Shown piece by piece: positions 49,701 to 61,200 of a DNA stretch of 64,000 bases. Source of the DNA: Mytilus galloprovincialis (taxonomy: Eukaryota > Mollusca > Bivalvia > Mytilida > Mytilidae). The notes beneath the pieces are model-generated. The model saw nothing but the letters and a program-made list of their open reading frames with translations. It made no database searches and had not been told where the DNA came from. The number at the start of each line of letters is the position of its first letter. Position 1 is the stretch's first letter. Made by a program: the position numbers and the translations under genes. The stretch spans positions 74,549,410 through 74,613,409 of the forward strand of contig NC_134839.1 in NCBI RefSeq assembly GCF_965363235.1, given 5' to 3'.

Positions 49701-50577
49701 ATCGTCTTGCATTTCATTATATGCTCAATTTTGATGAAACCACATTGATTTAGTAGTATTTAGAAGTTTATTATTGATTTTCAATTTATTTTCATGTTTT
49801 TAAAAGAAGCTTTTGCGAATTAAACGGACGAACACAATGCTTTATTGATATATGAAAAAAGAAGATGTGATAGGATTGCCAATGCAATGAGACAACTCTA
49901 AATAAGATACCAAATGCCACAGAAATTAACATTTATAGGTCACCGTACGGCCTTCAATAATGAGTAAAATCAATATAGCATTGTCAGCTATTAAAGGCCC
50001 CGGCATGACAAATGTAAATCAATTCAAACAAGAAAATTAACGGCCGTATTTATGTACAACGTTATGAACAGAAACAAATATGATACATAGGATCAAACGA
50101 CAACCACCGAATCACAGGATCCCGACTAGGGACAGACACATACATGCAGAATGTGGCGGGGTTAGACAGTTTAGCGGGCGCCCAACCATACCCATAACCT
50201 GGGACAGTGGTGTAACAGTTCAACTTAAGAACCAACTATTAAAATAAGGTGAACAACTTATACTTAACTGATCAGATAAATACAAACAGAAATACATGTA
50301 TCAAAAGCACGGAATGGACGTGGCAGGGTACTTGTACATCACCGCAACAAAAGACACTGGGCACAGATCTGTGAGTCCTCGCAGTTAGTGACAGCCAGTT
50401 CAAAGCAAATAATTTATAATAAAAAATCATGCAGCTAAGACTAAAAGGCCAAGGCTTATCTTTTTATTAAATGTATATTTGTTATTAATTAAAAATCTCA
50501 CCCGTATTCCCACCTGTCACAATTACAACTCTGTTCCTGTCTAATGGCTCTCTTGGGAATGAGGTTCCTCCGCCCAT
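43740..50577 (-). CDS. Short-chain dehydrogenase/reductase, retinol dehydrogenase-like, complete, 8 exons
   Basis: Exons in coding order: 50577-50502, 49467-49382, 48269-48062, 47558-47524, 46448-46242, 45481-45325, 44876-44750, 43851-43740. They total 1008 nt, 335 residues, with AG/GT at each junction. Cofactor motif TGGNTGIG is at residues 21-28. The Arg of IIACRS after the second strand suggests NADP. NAG is at 115-117, the catalytic Ser in VLVSSDGH (166-167), Tyr-x3-Lys at 197-201 (YANSK) and HPG at 226-228. This is the RDH11/12-type SDR layout; such enzymes reduce or oxidise retinoids, steroids or lipid aldehydes. An in-frame TAA four codons before the ATG fixes the start, so there is no N-terminal membrane anchor. 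The last exon (QSR|NMENQEALLKVSLELL) matches the family's usual tail; reading through the donor instead gives an unrelated ending at 44689. Substrate is unknown. Confidence 0.9.
46985..47075 (+). mobile_element. C1 3' fragment, SDR intron
   Basis: Contains ttggtgacctttggtcgatt, cgggttgctatctctttgac and acattccccatttcc, the C1 3' end. It lies between SDR exons 4 and 5. Confidence 0.6.
49087..49260 (+). repeat. Degenerate fragment of the 14347-16713 element, SDR intron
   Basis: aaccagatatcccaatgagt, attgtagtcaagtttggtt, aagaattttgtaaaggtaaa and gggtcaggcgagcc correspond to the 3' half at 16550-16710, with many changes. Confidence 0.5.
49862..50225 (-). mobile_element. C2 SINE-like element, reversed, SDR intron 1
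   Basis: Near-full copy: gatgtgataggattgccaat gagacaact, ataggtcaccgtacggcctt, attaaaggccccggcatgac, gactagggacagacac. It lies between SDR exons 1 and 2. Confidence 0.65.
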
Positions 50578-50776
50578 GCCTTTAACTTAATATCTTTATC
50601 AAAGAACATTCATTTCGTAAAATATTAAAAATAAATCAGCAATACTGTTGGCATATGTAAATCAATGTTATACAGTTGGCAAATATTAAAAGTCAATAGC
50701 TCAGACTTGAAACAGTGAGCTAACAGTCATCTCTGCTTGAATTTTACAATACTAGCAGTAATCAAATAAATAATAT

Positions 50777-52337
50777 ATATATGTTCCGGACCATATGCGT
50801 ATACTCATATGGTCGGATCATATGAGTATAATACTCGTATGGTTATAAACGGGCCGGACCATATGAGTATTTGGACCATACGCGTATGGTATTTTTTTCA
50901 AATTACATTATATACTATTCAATATCACAAAAACTTTAAATAAAAACAACAGTGATGATTACAGACAATATATTAATTTCATAATACAAAAACTACGTAA
51001 AAATTAAATATTGATGCCATATAGTTAGTTTTCATCGCTAGTTACGTTCATGCATGTAGGCTTACGTGACATTCACTTCCACCATAATCATAGATTTTTT
51101 GCATTTGCAAGAATTTTGTGCACGATCCTTTTCATTTACACCTTTTGCTTGCGAGTGAAAAGCTACTCTTTTTGCAGCTGCGTCCAGTTATACTGAGGTC
51201 TACGTTTTTTTTTTAAGAAGCTCTAGATCTCAAATATCGTAAAATGACTGCAATACACCATATTCATAAGACAACTAAAATAAACTGTGTTACTTTTCAG
51301 TGACTTCTGTTCGTCTGTTGAGGCTAAAGTCTCAATAAAGGTTTGATATGTAATTAACAGTTCATAAAGACATTTTTGAAATTTATTTTTTTTAGTCGAC
51401 ATATTGCCATTCACTCGTAATAACAAATCGGTAATGACCATCGGTAATGACCATTGGTATAAAATGTGTTTACTATAAATTTGACAATTAAGGTGGTATG
51501 GGAGTCTAAAATAAAAATGATAGAATTTGTTTATACTTTGCCAAAACGTTGTATCTATTGATACATGTTGAAAAATATAATAAAAATGATAGGTCACCGC
51601 GCATTTTCTCAAGCTACAGGACGGGACAAAATGACACATTTTGTATGGATTATACAGGAAAAAAACACCATTTTGTGATTAGAAACTAAATAAAATGATA
51701 GAATTGTTAAATACTTCAGGAAAAGATAGCTTTCAGACACTGCTTTGAGAATATCAAAAGAAAAGATAGGGTCACCGTACGTTTTTTCCGGCTAAAATAC
51801 AAAATAGGAAAATTCCATACAGAATCCTTCAGAAAATGCACTTTTTTTTAGAGTTACCTCCCCTTAAAATGCCAATTTAAAAAAAAAATAAAAATAAAAA
51901 CAACCAAAAATAATTAACATTTGAAAAAATATCAATATTTAGAAGTTATATTCTTATAAATTGGTACTTTTAAATGAAAATGTACATTAAACATCTGCAT
52001 TCTTGCATCAAATTTTGCTAACTTGATGGAAAATCTGGACCTTTGATTCTCTGTTTTTTACAATCCAAGATGGAGGAAGACACCCATACCACCTTAAGTA
52101 AAATTAACTATGTGAAACCTCTTATTTTTATTTAGCTTATCTTTTTATTATAATATAATAATAAAATTACCTATATGATAGCGTCTTTTTAATGAACGGT
52201 CATACCATATGAAGAGTTTAGAAGTTTTAAAAGAAAACTGTAACAGTGTTAACTACCCCGACCATATGAGTATATACCCATATGGTCATGACCATACGCG
52301 TATGGTCCAAATACTCATATGGTCCGAAACATATATA
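50777..52337. mobile_element. Element with CATATGGTCC inverted ends and internal palindromes
   Basis: The left end tatatatgttccggaccata and the right end, reversed, tatatatgtttcggaccata match. Inside each end are multiple actcatatggtc / gaccatatgagta words and the perfect 16-bp palindrome accatacgcgtatggt (about 50876-50891 and 52291-52306). It is 1.56 kb without a recognisable protein. An unrelated TTAA-flanked element sits inside. The target duplication is probably within the flanking TA run and cannot be fixed. Confidence 0.65.
51488..52097. mobile_element. TTAA-flanked MITE (GGTGGTATGGG TIRs)
   Basis: ttaa-ggtggtatggg at 51488 and cccataccacc-ttaa at 52097 are inverted ends with TTAA on both sides, the target of piggyBac and Kolobok transposons. 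It is 610 bp. The inside contains two related blocks (aaaatgatagaatttgttta and aaatgatagaattgttaaat). No transposase. Confidence 0.75.
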
Positions 52338-52502
52338 AGCTAGAGTTAGAGGAGGGGATAAGGTCTCTGCGCAATGCTAGGCGGTGTTGTCGTAGAAGTT
52401 AGAAAATAAAGTACAGGTTCCAGCCCCGGCGCCGGTGAGGTAGTTACGAATCAAATCTACTCTAACATCGTTAGGTTGATTTTCTAGGCACTTTATATAT
52501 AT

Positions 52503-52590
52503 ACGTAGTTACTTTTTAATTTAGACTCGTATATATATAATTGAATATTTAGTATATATATATATAAACGAGTCTAAATTGAAAACTACG
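52503..52590. repeat. Inverted repeat (about 38-bp arms) at the head of a duplication
   Basis: acgtagttactttttaattt agactcgtatatatat and, opposite, tatatataaacgagtctaaa ttgaaaactacgt are imperfect complements around an AT-rich loop. Confidence 0.65.
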
Positions 52591-53475
52591 TTCAAACCTA
52601 TGATTGCGTTGGATAAAAACCGCAATTTTTATACGTGTGCATGTAAAACAAATGTCGTTGTAGAAAGGTCTAAATACAGCACAAACAACATTTTCCAAAA
52701 GACCAAAAAAGTGAAGAAGTATATTTAAACAAAACGCATTTGACTATTAGGTCGAACAACTGATGTTCTTTAACCCTGCTGACTGCCATTGGCGATTGCC
52801 AAATAACATTGATCACAAGATGTTACAAAATGGATCTTAATATAAATTTAATACTAAACAGAAAACAATTAACTTGTGGCCACGATGTTATGCCACAAAC
52901 ATAAGGTGTTAATATTTTTTTGTACACCAGATCCGGATTTCGACAATAAATGTCTCTTCAGTGATGTTAGGGATCGAAACAGTATTTGGAAGGCCATATA
53001 AAATGTACCCTCATTTTTAGATAGACTCTTGAATTTTAAGAGTCAATATAGGATGAACGGATCATATAAACCGGAGGGAAAATATGATACAAGCCCAAAC
53101 GGAAAAATATAAACGAGTCTAAATTGAAAACTACGTTCAAACCTATGATTGCGTTGTATAAAAACCGCAATTTTTATACGTGTGCATGTATAACAAATTT
53201 TGTTGTAGAAGGGTCTAAATACAGCACTAACAACATTTTCCAAAAGACTAAAAAAGTGAAGAAGTATATTTAAACAAAACGCATTTGACTAACAGGTCGA
53301 ACAACTGATGTTCTTTAACCCTGCTGACTGCTATTGGCGATTGCCAAATAAAATTGATCACAAGATGTAACAAAATTGATCTTAATATAGTAAATTTAAT
53401 ACTAAACAGAAAACAATTAACTTGTGGCCACGATGTTATGCCACAAACATAAGGGGTTAATATTTTTTTGTACAT
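52563..53475. repeat. 0.36-kb segment repeated directly at 543-bp period
   Basis: 52563-52925 and 53107-53475 match almost base for base, from ataaacgagtctaaattgaa to taatatttttttgtaca. The spacer 52926-53106 begins ccagatccggatttcgacaa and holds gtctcttcagtgatg, which I associate with dispersed mussel repeats. No coding content. 52338-52500 shows nothing named. Confidence 0.85.
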
Positions 53476-53523
53476 ATATATCTAACAAATATAAGATAAT
53501 AAGGACTAAAATGTTTCAGATCA

Positions 53524-53640
53524 AAGAGAGGCGACGGATACAAAAATGACACTCAAACACATAAGTCAAATATAAACTGACAACGTCATGCCTAAAAAAT
53601 AAAGAAACAGACAAACTACAGTACACAAAACAATCCAATC
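53524..53640 (-). mobile_element. Family D fragment, reversed
   Basis: gagaggcgacggatacaaaa, gacactcaaacacataagtc and aactgacaacgtcatgccta match family D with substitutions. Confidence 0.5.
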
Positions 53641-54064
53641 GGATGTTTTCACTAGAAAAAAACATTGAAAAACATTGATGTATTTTAATAGGAATAAAGA
53701 ATAAAGACTAATCTAATACAAACCTGGTTCTTACAGAGGGGAATTCTAAAAATGTTCGAAAGATTTTATTCCACATTATATTGCGTTGAAAAAGATTGAT
53801 CAAATGGATATGTACGACACACTAGCGTTTAAATATATTTAAATGAAAAATTGTTTCACTTTGCCCAATCATATATAAAACATAGATTCAACCACTGCAT
53901 CAAGTGTGATACGATATTTATCCACTTGATACAGTTTAATTTTTTAAATTTAAAACGCGAGGCTCGACTATTATATTATTTGTTTGTGCGTTTCTCTGTG
54001 ATGAGTGTTCTTGCGTGTATGTTTATGTTGTATTTCTGTCACGTAGTGTTGTCATTTAAGTGAT

Positions 54065-54362
54065 ATTTTATACAATTGTCATATGAGCGGGAGCTTTGGG
54101 TAGTCATAAAACCAAGTTAAACCCATTCTTTAAATGTCTTGTAGCAAGTCAGAAATATGACAGTTGTTGTCAAATAGTTCGTTTCTATGTATTTTGGTGT
54201 TTGGTTTTGTTGCACTTTAGTGTTCCTGTTCTTCCGTATTTTTTCTCTTATAGTTGATGTTCTTCCCTCGGGTTTAGTTTGTAGCCCGGATTTTTGTTCT
54301 CTCAATCGATTTATGAATTCTGAACACCGGTAAACTACTGTTGCCTTTATTTATGGCCAAAA
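54065..54362 (+). mobile_element. Family E dispersed repeat
   Basis: Contains catatgagcgggagctttgg, gtagcaagtcagaaatatga, cagttgttgtcaaatagttc, ctctcaatcgatttatgaat and the end ggtaaactactgttgccttt. The 3' end recurs at 62650-62695. 53650-54060 holds nothing that I can name. Confidence 0.5.
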
Positions 54363-54644
54363 TACAGTATCCTGAGCAAAATTTCGAGAATATAGATTTT
54401 CATTTTTCAGTATTTTACTGATAAATGGACTTTGTTTTATAGTTAAGATTCAGGTTCAGTCTGAAGTTAAAGCTTTTCAGTCATGAATAACTTCTCCAAC
54501 CCTAATATAATTCTATAAAATCTCAACTGAGGCATATTTATTACGTAAGTACAGTCAGAGAAAAAAAAAATGAAGATATTTATGTTCATTGTTCCGTATT
54601 TAACTGATATATAATAAATATATATAAACTTATCATAGATATGT

Positions 54645-55055
54645 TTAAATCAATCGGTCCAGGACCAATCTAGTATGTCTTATCATAATCCTTCGTTTTT
54701 AAATCAATTTCCTATGTGCATACATTTAGAGTAAATAAGAGCTGATAACCTCAGTGTATGATAAATATTTCTGGTTATGGAATACATTCTTATGCATTTA
54801 TTTCCATATTTCTCTAGAAATTCACAATTGCATGTTTGTAGTTTAATTATTGTGTGTATACTAAAAAAAATTGAAATCAATCAAGTCCAGGACCAATCCA
54901 GTATATCGTATCAAAATCCTTCGTTTTTAATTCAACTTAAGAGCTGATAAACTCAGTGTATGATAAATATATATTTCCGGTTATGGAGCACTTTTCTCAG
55001 CATTTATTTCCATATTTTTCTAGAAATTCACAATTGCATGTTTGTAGTATAATTA
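54645..55055. repeat. Tandem duplication, about 230-bp unit
   Basis: Two units share aatcaat-ggtccaggaccaat, tcataatccttcgtttttaa, gagctgataacctcagtgta, ggttatgga and ccatatttctctagaaattc acaattgcatgtttgtag. A 20-bp insertion in the first unit and scattered changes show it is older than the 52.5-53.5 kb duplication. Confidence 0.75.
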
Positions 55056-55590
55056 TTGTGTTTTCCTAAAAAAAAAGGGGGGGGTTTCGGTTATGGTCAT
55101 GTAGACCTAGGCTTATCCTCATCAGGTATCCCTAGCCTATATGTTCCCTCCTTTGTATATGTAGAATAGTTCCAATTTGATTTCTCTTATGGGGATACGA
55201 CACCTGTTTATACCATCGTTTTTTTTTTGTTTTTTTTTTAATCTTTTTCTTCTTTCTGTTAGTTTGTATTGTTTCCTCTTTTTTTTTTACAATTTTGTAC
55301 GTCAGACTGTTTCGTCTATAAAAGTCTCATCAAATACGCTAGAATTATCTAAACAATAAATAAAGTTAAAGTCAAAATAGATTACTTAGTGGAAGAGCAT
55401 AAAGGACCCAATAATCCAAAATGGTTTTGTCAAATACAGCTAATGTTATCTATTCCTGGGGTAGATTATCCTAAGTAAATCGAAACACACCAAGCTTTGA
55501 AAATAGACTTAGTTTTTCTTTACAGTTAACAAGCAAATACATTACAATTCTAGGGTTACACATCCATAACATTGTCAAACCTTCATAGAT

Positions 55591-55855
55591 AAAATTGAGA
55601 ATGGAAATGGTGTCAAAGAGACAGCAACCCGACCATAGAAAAAAACAACAGCAGAAGGTCACCAACATGTCTTCAATGTAGCGAGAAATTCCCGCACCTG
55701 GAGGCGTCCCTCAGCTGGCCCCTAAACAAATATATACTAGTTCAGTGGAAATGAACGTCATACTAATTTCCAAATTGTACACAAGAAACTAAAATTAAAA
55801 TAATACAAGACTAACAAAGGCCAGAGGCTCCTGACTTGGGACAGGCGCAAATATA
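55591..55855 (-). mobile_element. C1 SINE-like element, reversed
   Basis: In reverse complement it ends tctctttgacaccatttcca and carries cctgtcccaagtcaggagcc (at 55828-55847). 55060-55590 and 55860-56300 show only poly-T stretches and AT-rich DNA. Confidence 0.65.
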
Positions 55856-56300
55856 GAATTTAGTTTAATGCATTATATATATATGTATTTTGAACATTTT
55901 TCTCCTTAGGCATTTAACAAAATTCCTGAAACTATTTTAGCGAAAGGAATGTTCACAAAACTGAGAATCTCAATTTATTGATTTACATAGCAGTTTTATC
56001 AAGTATGAGTATTGAATTTTAATCAATCCATTTTGGAAATCAAAAATAAATGATACTGAATTATTTACATTACCCACAAGCGCTGAGCAATAATTTGTTA
56101 TTTAATTTAATGTTTTGGACGGCATTATCCGTCACACACTTGTCGATGTTTTGGCAAATACATCGTTATGCGTAAAATTTGGACTCAGCACTACAATCAA
56201 CTTTGGAGAAACCAATTAAGACTCTAAGAAATTCAACTCTGTCGATTCTTTTTTCTGATGAGAAACTAAACGTCCGAAAAACATTGTTGTCGCAAACAAA

Positions 56301-56540
56301 AGAGGGACGAAAGATACCAAAGGGACAGTCAAACCCATAAATCTAAAACAAACTGACAACGCCATGGCTAAAAATGAAAAAGACAAACAAACAACAGCAC
56401 ACACGACACAACATAGAAAACTAAAGAATAAACAACACGAACCCCACCAAAAAACTAGGGGTGATCTCAGGTGCTCCGGAAGGGTAGGCAGATCCTGCTC
56501 CACATGCGGCACCCGTCGTGTTGCTTATGTGATAACAAAT
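56301..56540 (-). mobile_element. Family D dispersed repeat, reversed, fullest copy
   Basis: gagggacgaaagataccaaa through aaacaacacgaaccccacca and on to ggtgctccggaagggtaggc, catgcggcacccgtcgtg. The - strand frame at 56512-56216 is the repeat read through and is not a gene. Confidence 0.6.
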
Positions 56541-56864
56541 CCGGTAAATAGCATTGTTGGGTTGATGTTTAGACGAGTTGTATAAACATAATGTACACAG
56601 CCATGTATCATCATCGCTGCTGGTGATCCGATGGATAAATCTGTTGTAGAGTTGTCACTGGCTCAGACGTACTTATAAATATAATTATTTTCTGTGACTG
56701 TATCTTACATTAATCTGTAGGATCATTTACTATAGATAATTTAGCTGATCTTTAAAAATAACATCTCCATGCCTTATATATCATGTACTGTAGTACGACG
56801 CTAGATTAAAACTGACGTGGAAAGGTAACACCCGGCCACCGAAAGCTTCATTTTTATGAAGCCC

Positions 56865-57035
56865 AGGTGGTCGTGTGGTCTAGCGGGACGGCTACAGTGC
56901 AGGCGATTTGGTGTCACGATATCTCAGTAGCATGGGTTCGAATCCCGGCGAGGGAAGAACAAAAAATTTGCGTAAGCAAATTTACAGATCTAACATTGTT
57001 TTGTTGATGTTTAGACGAGTTGTATATATATATAT
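56865..57035 (+). mobile_element. tRNA-derived SINE
   Basis: The head has a polymerase III A-box-like ggtctagcggga (56877-56888) and a B box ggttcgaatcc (56935-56945), as in tRNA genes, but the intervening sequence does not fold as a clean tRNA. The body and tail follow (aaatttgcgtaagcaaattt, then gttgatgtttagacgagttg and a TA run). The same tail occurs alone at 56552-56583. A functional tRNA is unlikely. Confidence 0.7.
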
Positions 57036-58272
57036 ATATATATCAGCATATAAAAATAAACTGATACAGTTACTGATATGAATTACATGAATTAAAATAT
57101 TTGTCTATAAGATTTTAAAAATAAATACTTAGTCATTTGCTAAACTAAATTGCATCACTAGGCATGGACATCTATCAAGATGAAATCTGATGCATGACAA
57201 TATATATATCTATTCATTCTGATACATTTATAGCGGAGGAAAATCACTTACAGTAATGCCAACCTCTGCAATAATCCAAATTTCAAAATCAACGCAATTT
57301 TTGAATTTTCTGTATCAGATAATGTATTCTTCTGTAAAGGTTTGTCTGAACGGAGTGTGAAATGAGGAACGTAAACACCACTTTATGTCACATGGTTCAA
57401 ATTATAAACATTAAGTTATCATTTCCTGTGTAAACATGTATAGCTTACCTTTAAAATCAAGATTTATATGTAAAATAACTCAATAATACACGTAAGCTTA
57501 TAGATTGTTACGCTTACCTGTATTAAAGATTTGCACAATGGTACTTATATAATAATGCGGTGACAGAAGTGTAAAAAGTCGTCTAGATCGCGAGTTTAAT
57601 CTCCCCAAATAACACACGGCTAAAAATTGTCTTAACTTAAAGACAAATATGTCTTCTTTAGTTTTTGCCCTGTCGTCAGAATTTCGTACGGTCACTTTTT
57701 TCTAAAAAGTGGTTTTAATGACTGGTAGTATATTGGAGAGTTTCAACCCCCTTTTTCAAAATGAAAAAATGCGTATGTTTGCTTACATTTAATTGAAATA
57801 GTTTTTCCTGAAGCTATTTTTATTTGTCAAAATATTCTATTCAGTATTTTATTTTCTTCTAATCTATAAAATTTGCGAAGTTTAGACTATTTAAAATTGA
57901 GGTAATTTTAATTGCAAATTCAACCTCAAACTTTAGTTTCTTCTTCATAGTAGTACTAAAAATAATGCCATAATATTTTAAGCATATAGTATTTAATAAA
58001 ACTAATAAGTGATAAAAATTTCGGAACCAAAATATGAAAAAAAACCTTAAGAAATCAATGGAAAAAGAATGGAGTAAAAATCTTCAATTTCAACACGGAA
58101 CTCAATCACTTGCCTTCCGTCACATTTTGTGTATTAGTCAATAAGTTACTCTCAAATAATATATGAAATAACTACCTTTTTAGCTATTATATACAAATAT
58201 TTTCAATTAAAGTGCACTGATATATGCCACATACTTTGTTTGTATATGTTTATATTCTATGTTTTATCGTTA

Positions 58273-58711
58273 TAGGGAAAACGGTAGTATTAAATTTTCC
58301 CAGCATTAGGTTGGCCTTTTGTGTACCCAAGGCAGGTGAAGGAAGTCAAATTATGAACGCTGTGATTGGATGTAAGGGTACAATACATTTTTTATTTATC
58401 TATGAATAACTGCAGTGTGTATATTTACAATATAAATTTTGAAACCTATTGAAATATTTTCTAGAGAATTATTCGAAAAGACTTGCAAAATTTCATAAAT
58501 TTGGTGCAAAATGACGGTGGGCATGGATAACATAAACAAGCTCCGTTGGAAGTTGGTCATGATACTATTTGGCTTTAATTTTTAAAACAGAATAATAAAG
58601 TACTAACACAACATATAACTGTTTTATCCAGGTTTTTATCTTAAAAAGTGGTAAATTTAGAAAATGTTAATATTGTCGCCTATGGCAGAATAAATAGTAC
58701 CGTTTTCCCTA
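58273..58711. mobile_element. MITE with TAGGGAAAACGG ends (TA duplication)
   Basis: tagggaaaacggtagtatta at the left and, reversed, tagggaaaacggtactattt at the right; TA at 58271-58272 and 58712-58713. It is 439 bp, with a cttccttcaccTGCC-like interior on the reverse strand and no transposase. 57040-58270 shows no feature that I can support. Confidence 0.7.
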
Positions 58712-58889
58712 TAAAACATCAAATATACTTTGTCAGAAAAGTCTTATTGTAAAATCAAAATAATTGACGGATAGTTTCAGTAAATATTCCGTGATATGTC
58801 AAGTACTTTGCAACTTGCTCCATTAAGTCTAAAGAAAAGACAAAAGTTGTTAAATTTTATGCAGTGCATAATATGCCAACAAAACCTCG

Positions 58890-60480
58890 ATTGAAATTTT
58901 GAGTCAATTTACCAGTTTAGGAAAGTCGATTTTTGTGTCTGCATTGCATAAAAGATTGGATGAGATGAACATCAAGATGTTTAATGCGATAGCTGTTAAT
59001 TTGAAGAACTCCGTGCAGGCAGTTTATCATCGTTCATGCTACAAAACTTACACAAGTAAACATATTTGTCCCCCCTTTTAAAGCGAGGAAGCTTCTAGTC
59101 TGATATTTAATGACGACATACATTTATCTGACTGATGTCCCTCAGTTTCGGGTATTTGTACACGTTCTAGAATGCAGTCGTTCAACTGGAACGCTTGTAT
59201 ATTTTGTTGCAACGAAACATTTTAGAAAGATAAAAAATTACTTAAGTTTGAATCAGATGAGCGTATTAAAAATGTTTATCCGTGTCAGATAAAGATAAAG
59301 TTGAAATAGTTTCCCGTCCATCTTTTAAACTTCAAGCACTCAGTCATTTTGGTTGCATTACAAATTATTTGCTAAAAACGAAAAAAAAAGATCCAAACCC
59401 GTGGAAGCATATATCTCAGAACACGATACTGCTTTTACTAAATTTATTTTGGTTATTGACAACGATTTAATGGTCATTCCTCATGACACCGTACGTTACT
59501 TGATAAATATAGATCATTTCTTACGGCTGATTCTAATTTAAAATATTCTACATGTAAAATGCAGTCTAAACTCATTTATTTCTATAGAAATTCAGTTGTC
59601 AAACAACTTCAACAAGTTCAAGGCAAATATAACATAATATTTAGTAGCTGAATAACTATTTAAGATGCCATATAAGCTTCTAGTCAATTTAAAACTGACC
59701 TAAAAATCTCAATGTCAACTGTAATAGACACAAATAACGGACAGATATTTCATTCCGCTGCAAGTCTATTTAGAAAAGACATCGAAACTCTAAAGAAGAC
59801 TACCAAACTTCAGATGAATTGTCTCTTCCTTCTTAATTCAGTCAATGCCTTCGTATTTATTGCAATTCATTCTATGGTTACTCAATGATACTGCATACAG
59901 CAAATTATTCTCAGGAAATGGCACCAGAGAAATTGTGGAAATGCTAAACAATTGTTGACGCAATCGTTTTTGTTTTACTCCTTTTCATTTAGGATTAACT
60001 TTACAATTGTACCATGAGTTTGGTTCAAAACACCTTGTTGAAACATTGAATACCAATGGATTTAATGCTTCTTAAAGTAAAGTGCGACGCTATCTAATGT
60101 GTTGCCAACCATGAAATTGAGCGAATTCAAGATAGTGTGTACGTCTCGTTTAATGTTTCCCCAGCATCTTTGCAGACAAGCATATGGATGTCATCACACC
60201 TTCCTAAACCCCCTTTTAGATTTCTGTTAAATCTTGGATGAATTGATAGGGATGGTTTGAAGCTGGTATTTTTTAGGAACAAATGTCTTCGGACTTATGT
60301 GACAGCGGAAATTCACGTTTCACTTCTTGTTTCAGATTTTCATGTTTTATTGTTTATATTTATATGTTTTAATAAAGATTCTTATTTTTATGATTTTTAT
60401 AATAAAAGTTCATTTCTAAGTTTTATAACTTTACAGATATCTGATTTCACATGGAAAAATATAGTTTCGTAACCTAATCT
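58890..60480 (+). pseudogene. Decayed coding region, probably transposon-derived
   Basis: Successive frames give LGKSIFVSALHKRLDEMNIK, QAVYHRSCYKTYTSK (58890-59062), AFTKFILVIDNDLMV (about 59430-59475), IFHSAASLFRKDIETLKKTT (about 59740-59810) and GLTLQLYHEFGSKHLVETLN (about 59993-60052). The H-x-x-C-Y-x-x-Y-T and L-x-L-x-H-x-F-G-S-K-x-L phrases recall multicopy, transposon-associated proteins of marine invertebrates, from memory only. Frames are separated by stops and shifts, so this is not functional. No splice pattern reconciles them. Confidence 0.45.
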
Positions 60481-60599
60481 TCATAGCATTGTTTGGTAAA
60501 ATTACGTTACATAAAGAATTTACAAGTCAATTAACAAATACTTTTTCACAAAAGATAGCAAATAAAGGATTACATAATTTAGTACAATTTCCTTCTCAA

Positions 60600-61200
60600 T
60601 AATTTAGTTAATCCGTCTCTAAGTGACATATGTGAGTCACATGATTTACAGCGTTACCTTAAGTAAAAGCAGCTTCAGTTTAATATTTTGGACTTTGATA
60701 TAAAATTCATAATTTTGATATTTTAGACTTTAATTCTTTGTATTTTATACTTCATTTTATTTAATATTTTCGTTTCTATTTACATTTCGTATAAAGGACT
60801 TAAAATCAACATGCTTTGATATGCAATTTAATTCTTAGTTTGGACATTGAGTGACATGTTTCAATCTGTTAGCTATTTAGTGACATTTTACCTTATTCAT
60901 AATGTATGTTCTTAATTGTCTTAATCAGATTATCATTTAATATTTATTCTTCAAGTTCTAAAAATAGTTAAATCTTGGTCAGTGAACAATATTACTCAAA
61001 TTAACTGTTATTTGTTATGTCTATACTTGTTAATTCAATTGTGTATAAATACTTGTTTGTAATTTCTATAAAGAAGATTCGGACTCAGGACTTTACACTG
61101 AACACAGTCCATCTGTAATAAAAGTATTAGTATTCCATGCTGAATTATTGGTTTATTCGTCGCTAGTTCCAGAGTCTCCGTAGTTAGTTTTCAACAGAGT
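60600..61200 (+). other. LTR-like segment (TATA box and close AATAAA)
   Basis: tataaat at 61044-61050 is followed 73 nt later by aataaa at 61117-61122, the compact promoter/polyadenylation spacing of a retroelement LTR. No second LTR, primer-binding site or target duplication is confirmed, so this is weak. Confidence 0.25.

Noticed and set aside
56216..56512. 98-codon frame on the - strand with hydrophobic stretches
   Set aside because: It lies wholly in the family D repeat, which is also present at 25.4, 53.5 and 62.7 kb without an equivalent frame.
56865..56950. Functional tRNA gene
   Set aside because: A and B boxes are present but no clean cloverleaf can be drawn, and a SINE body follows directly.
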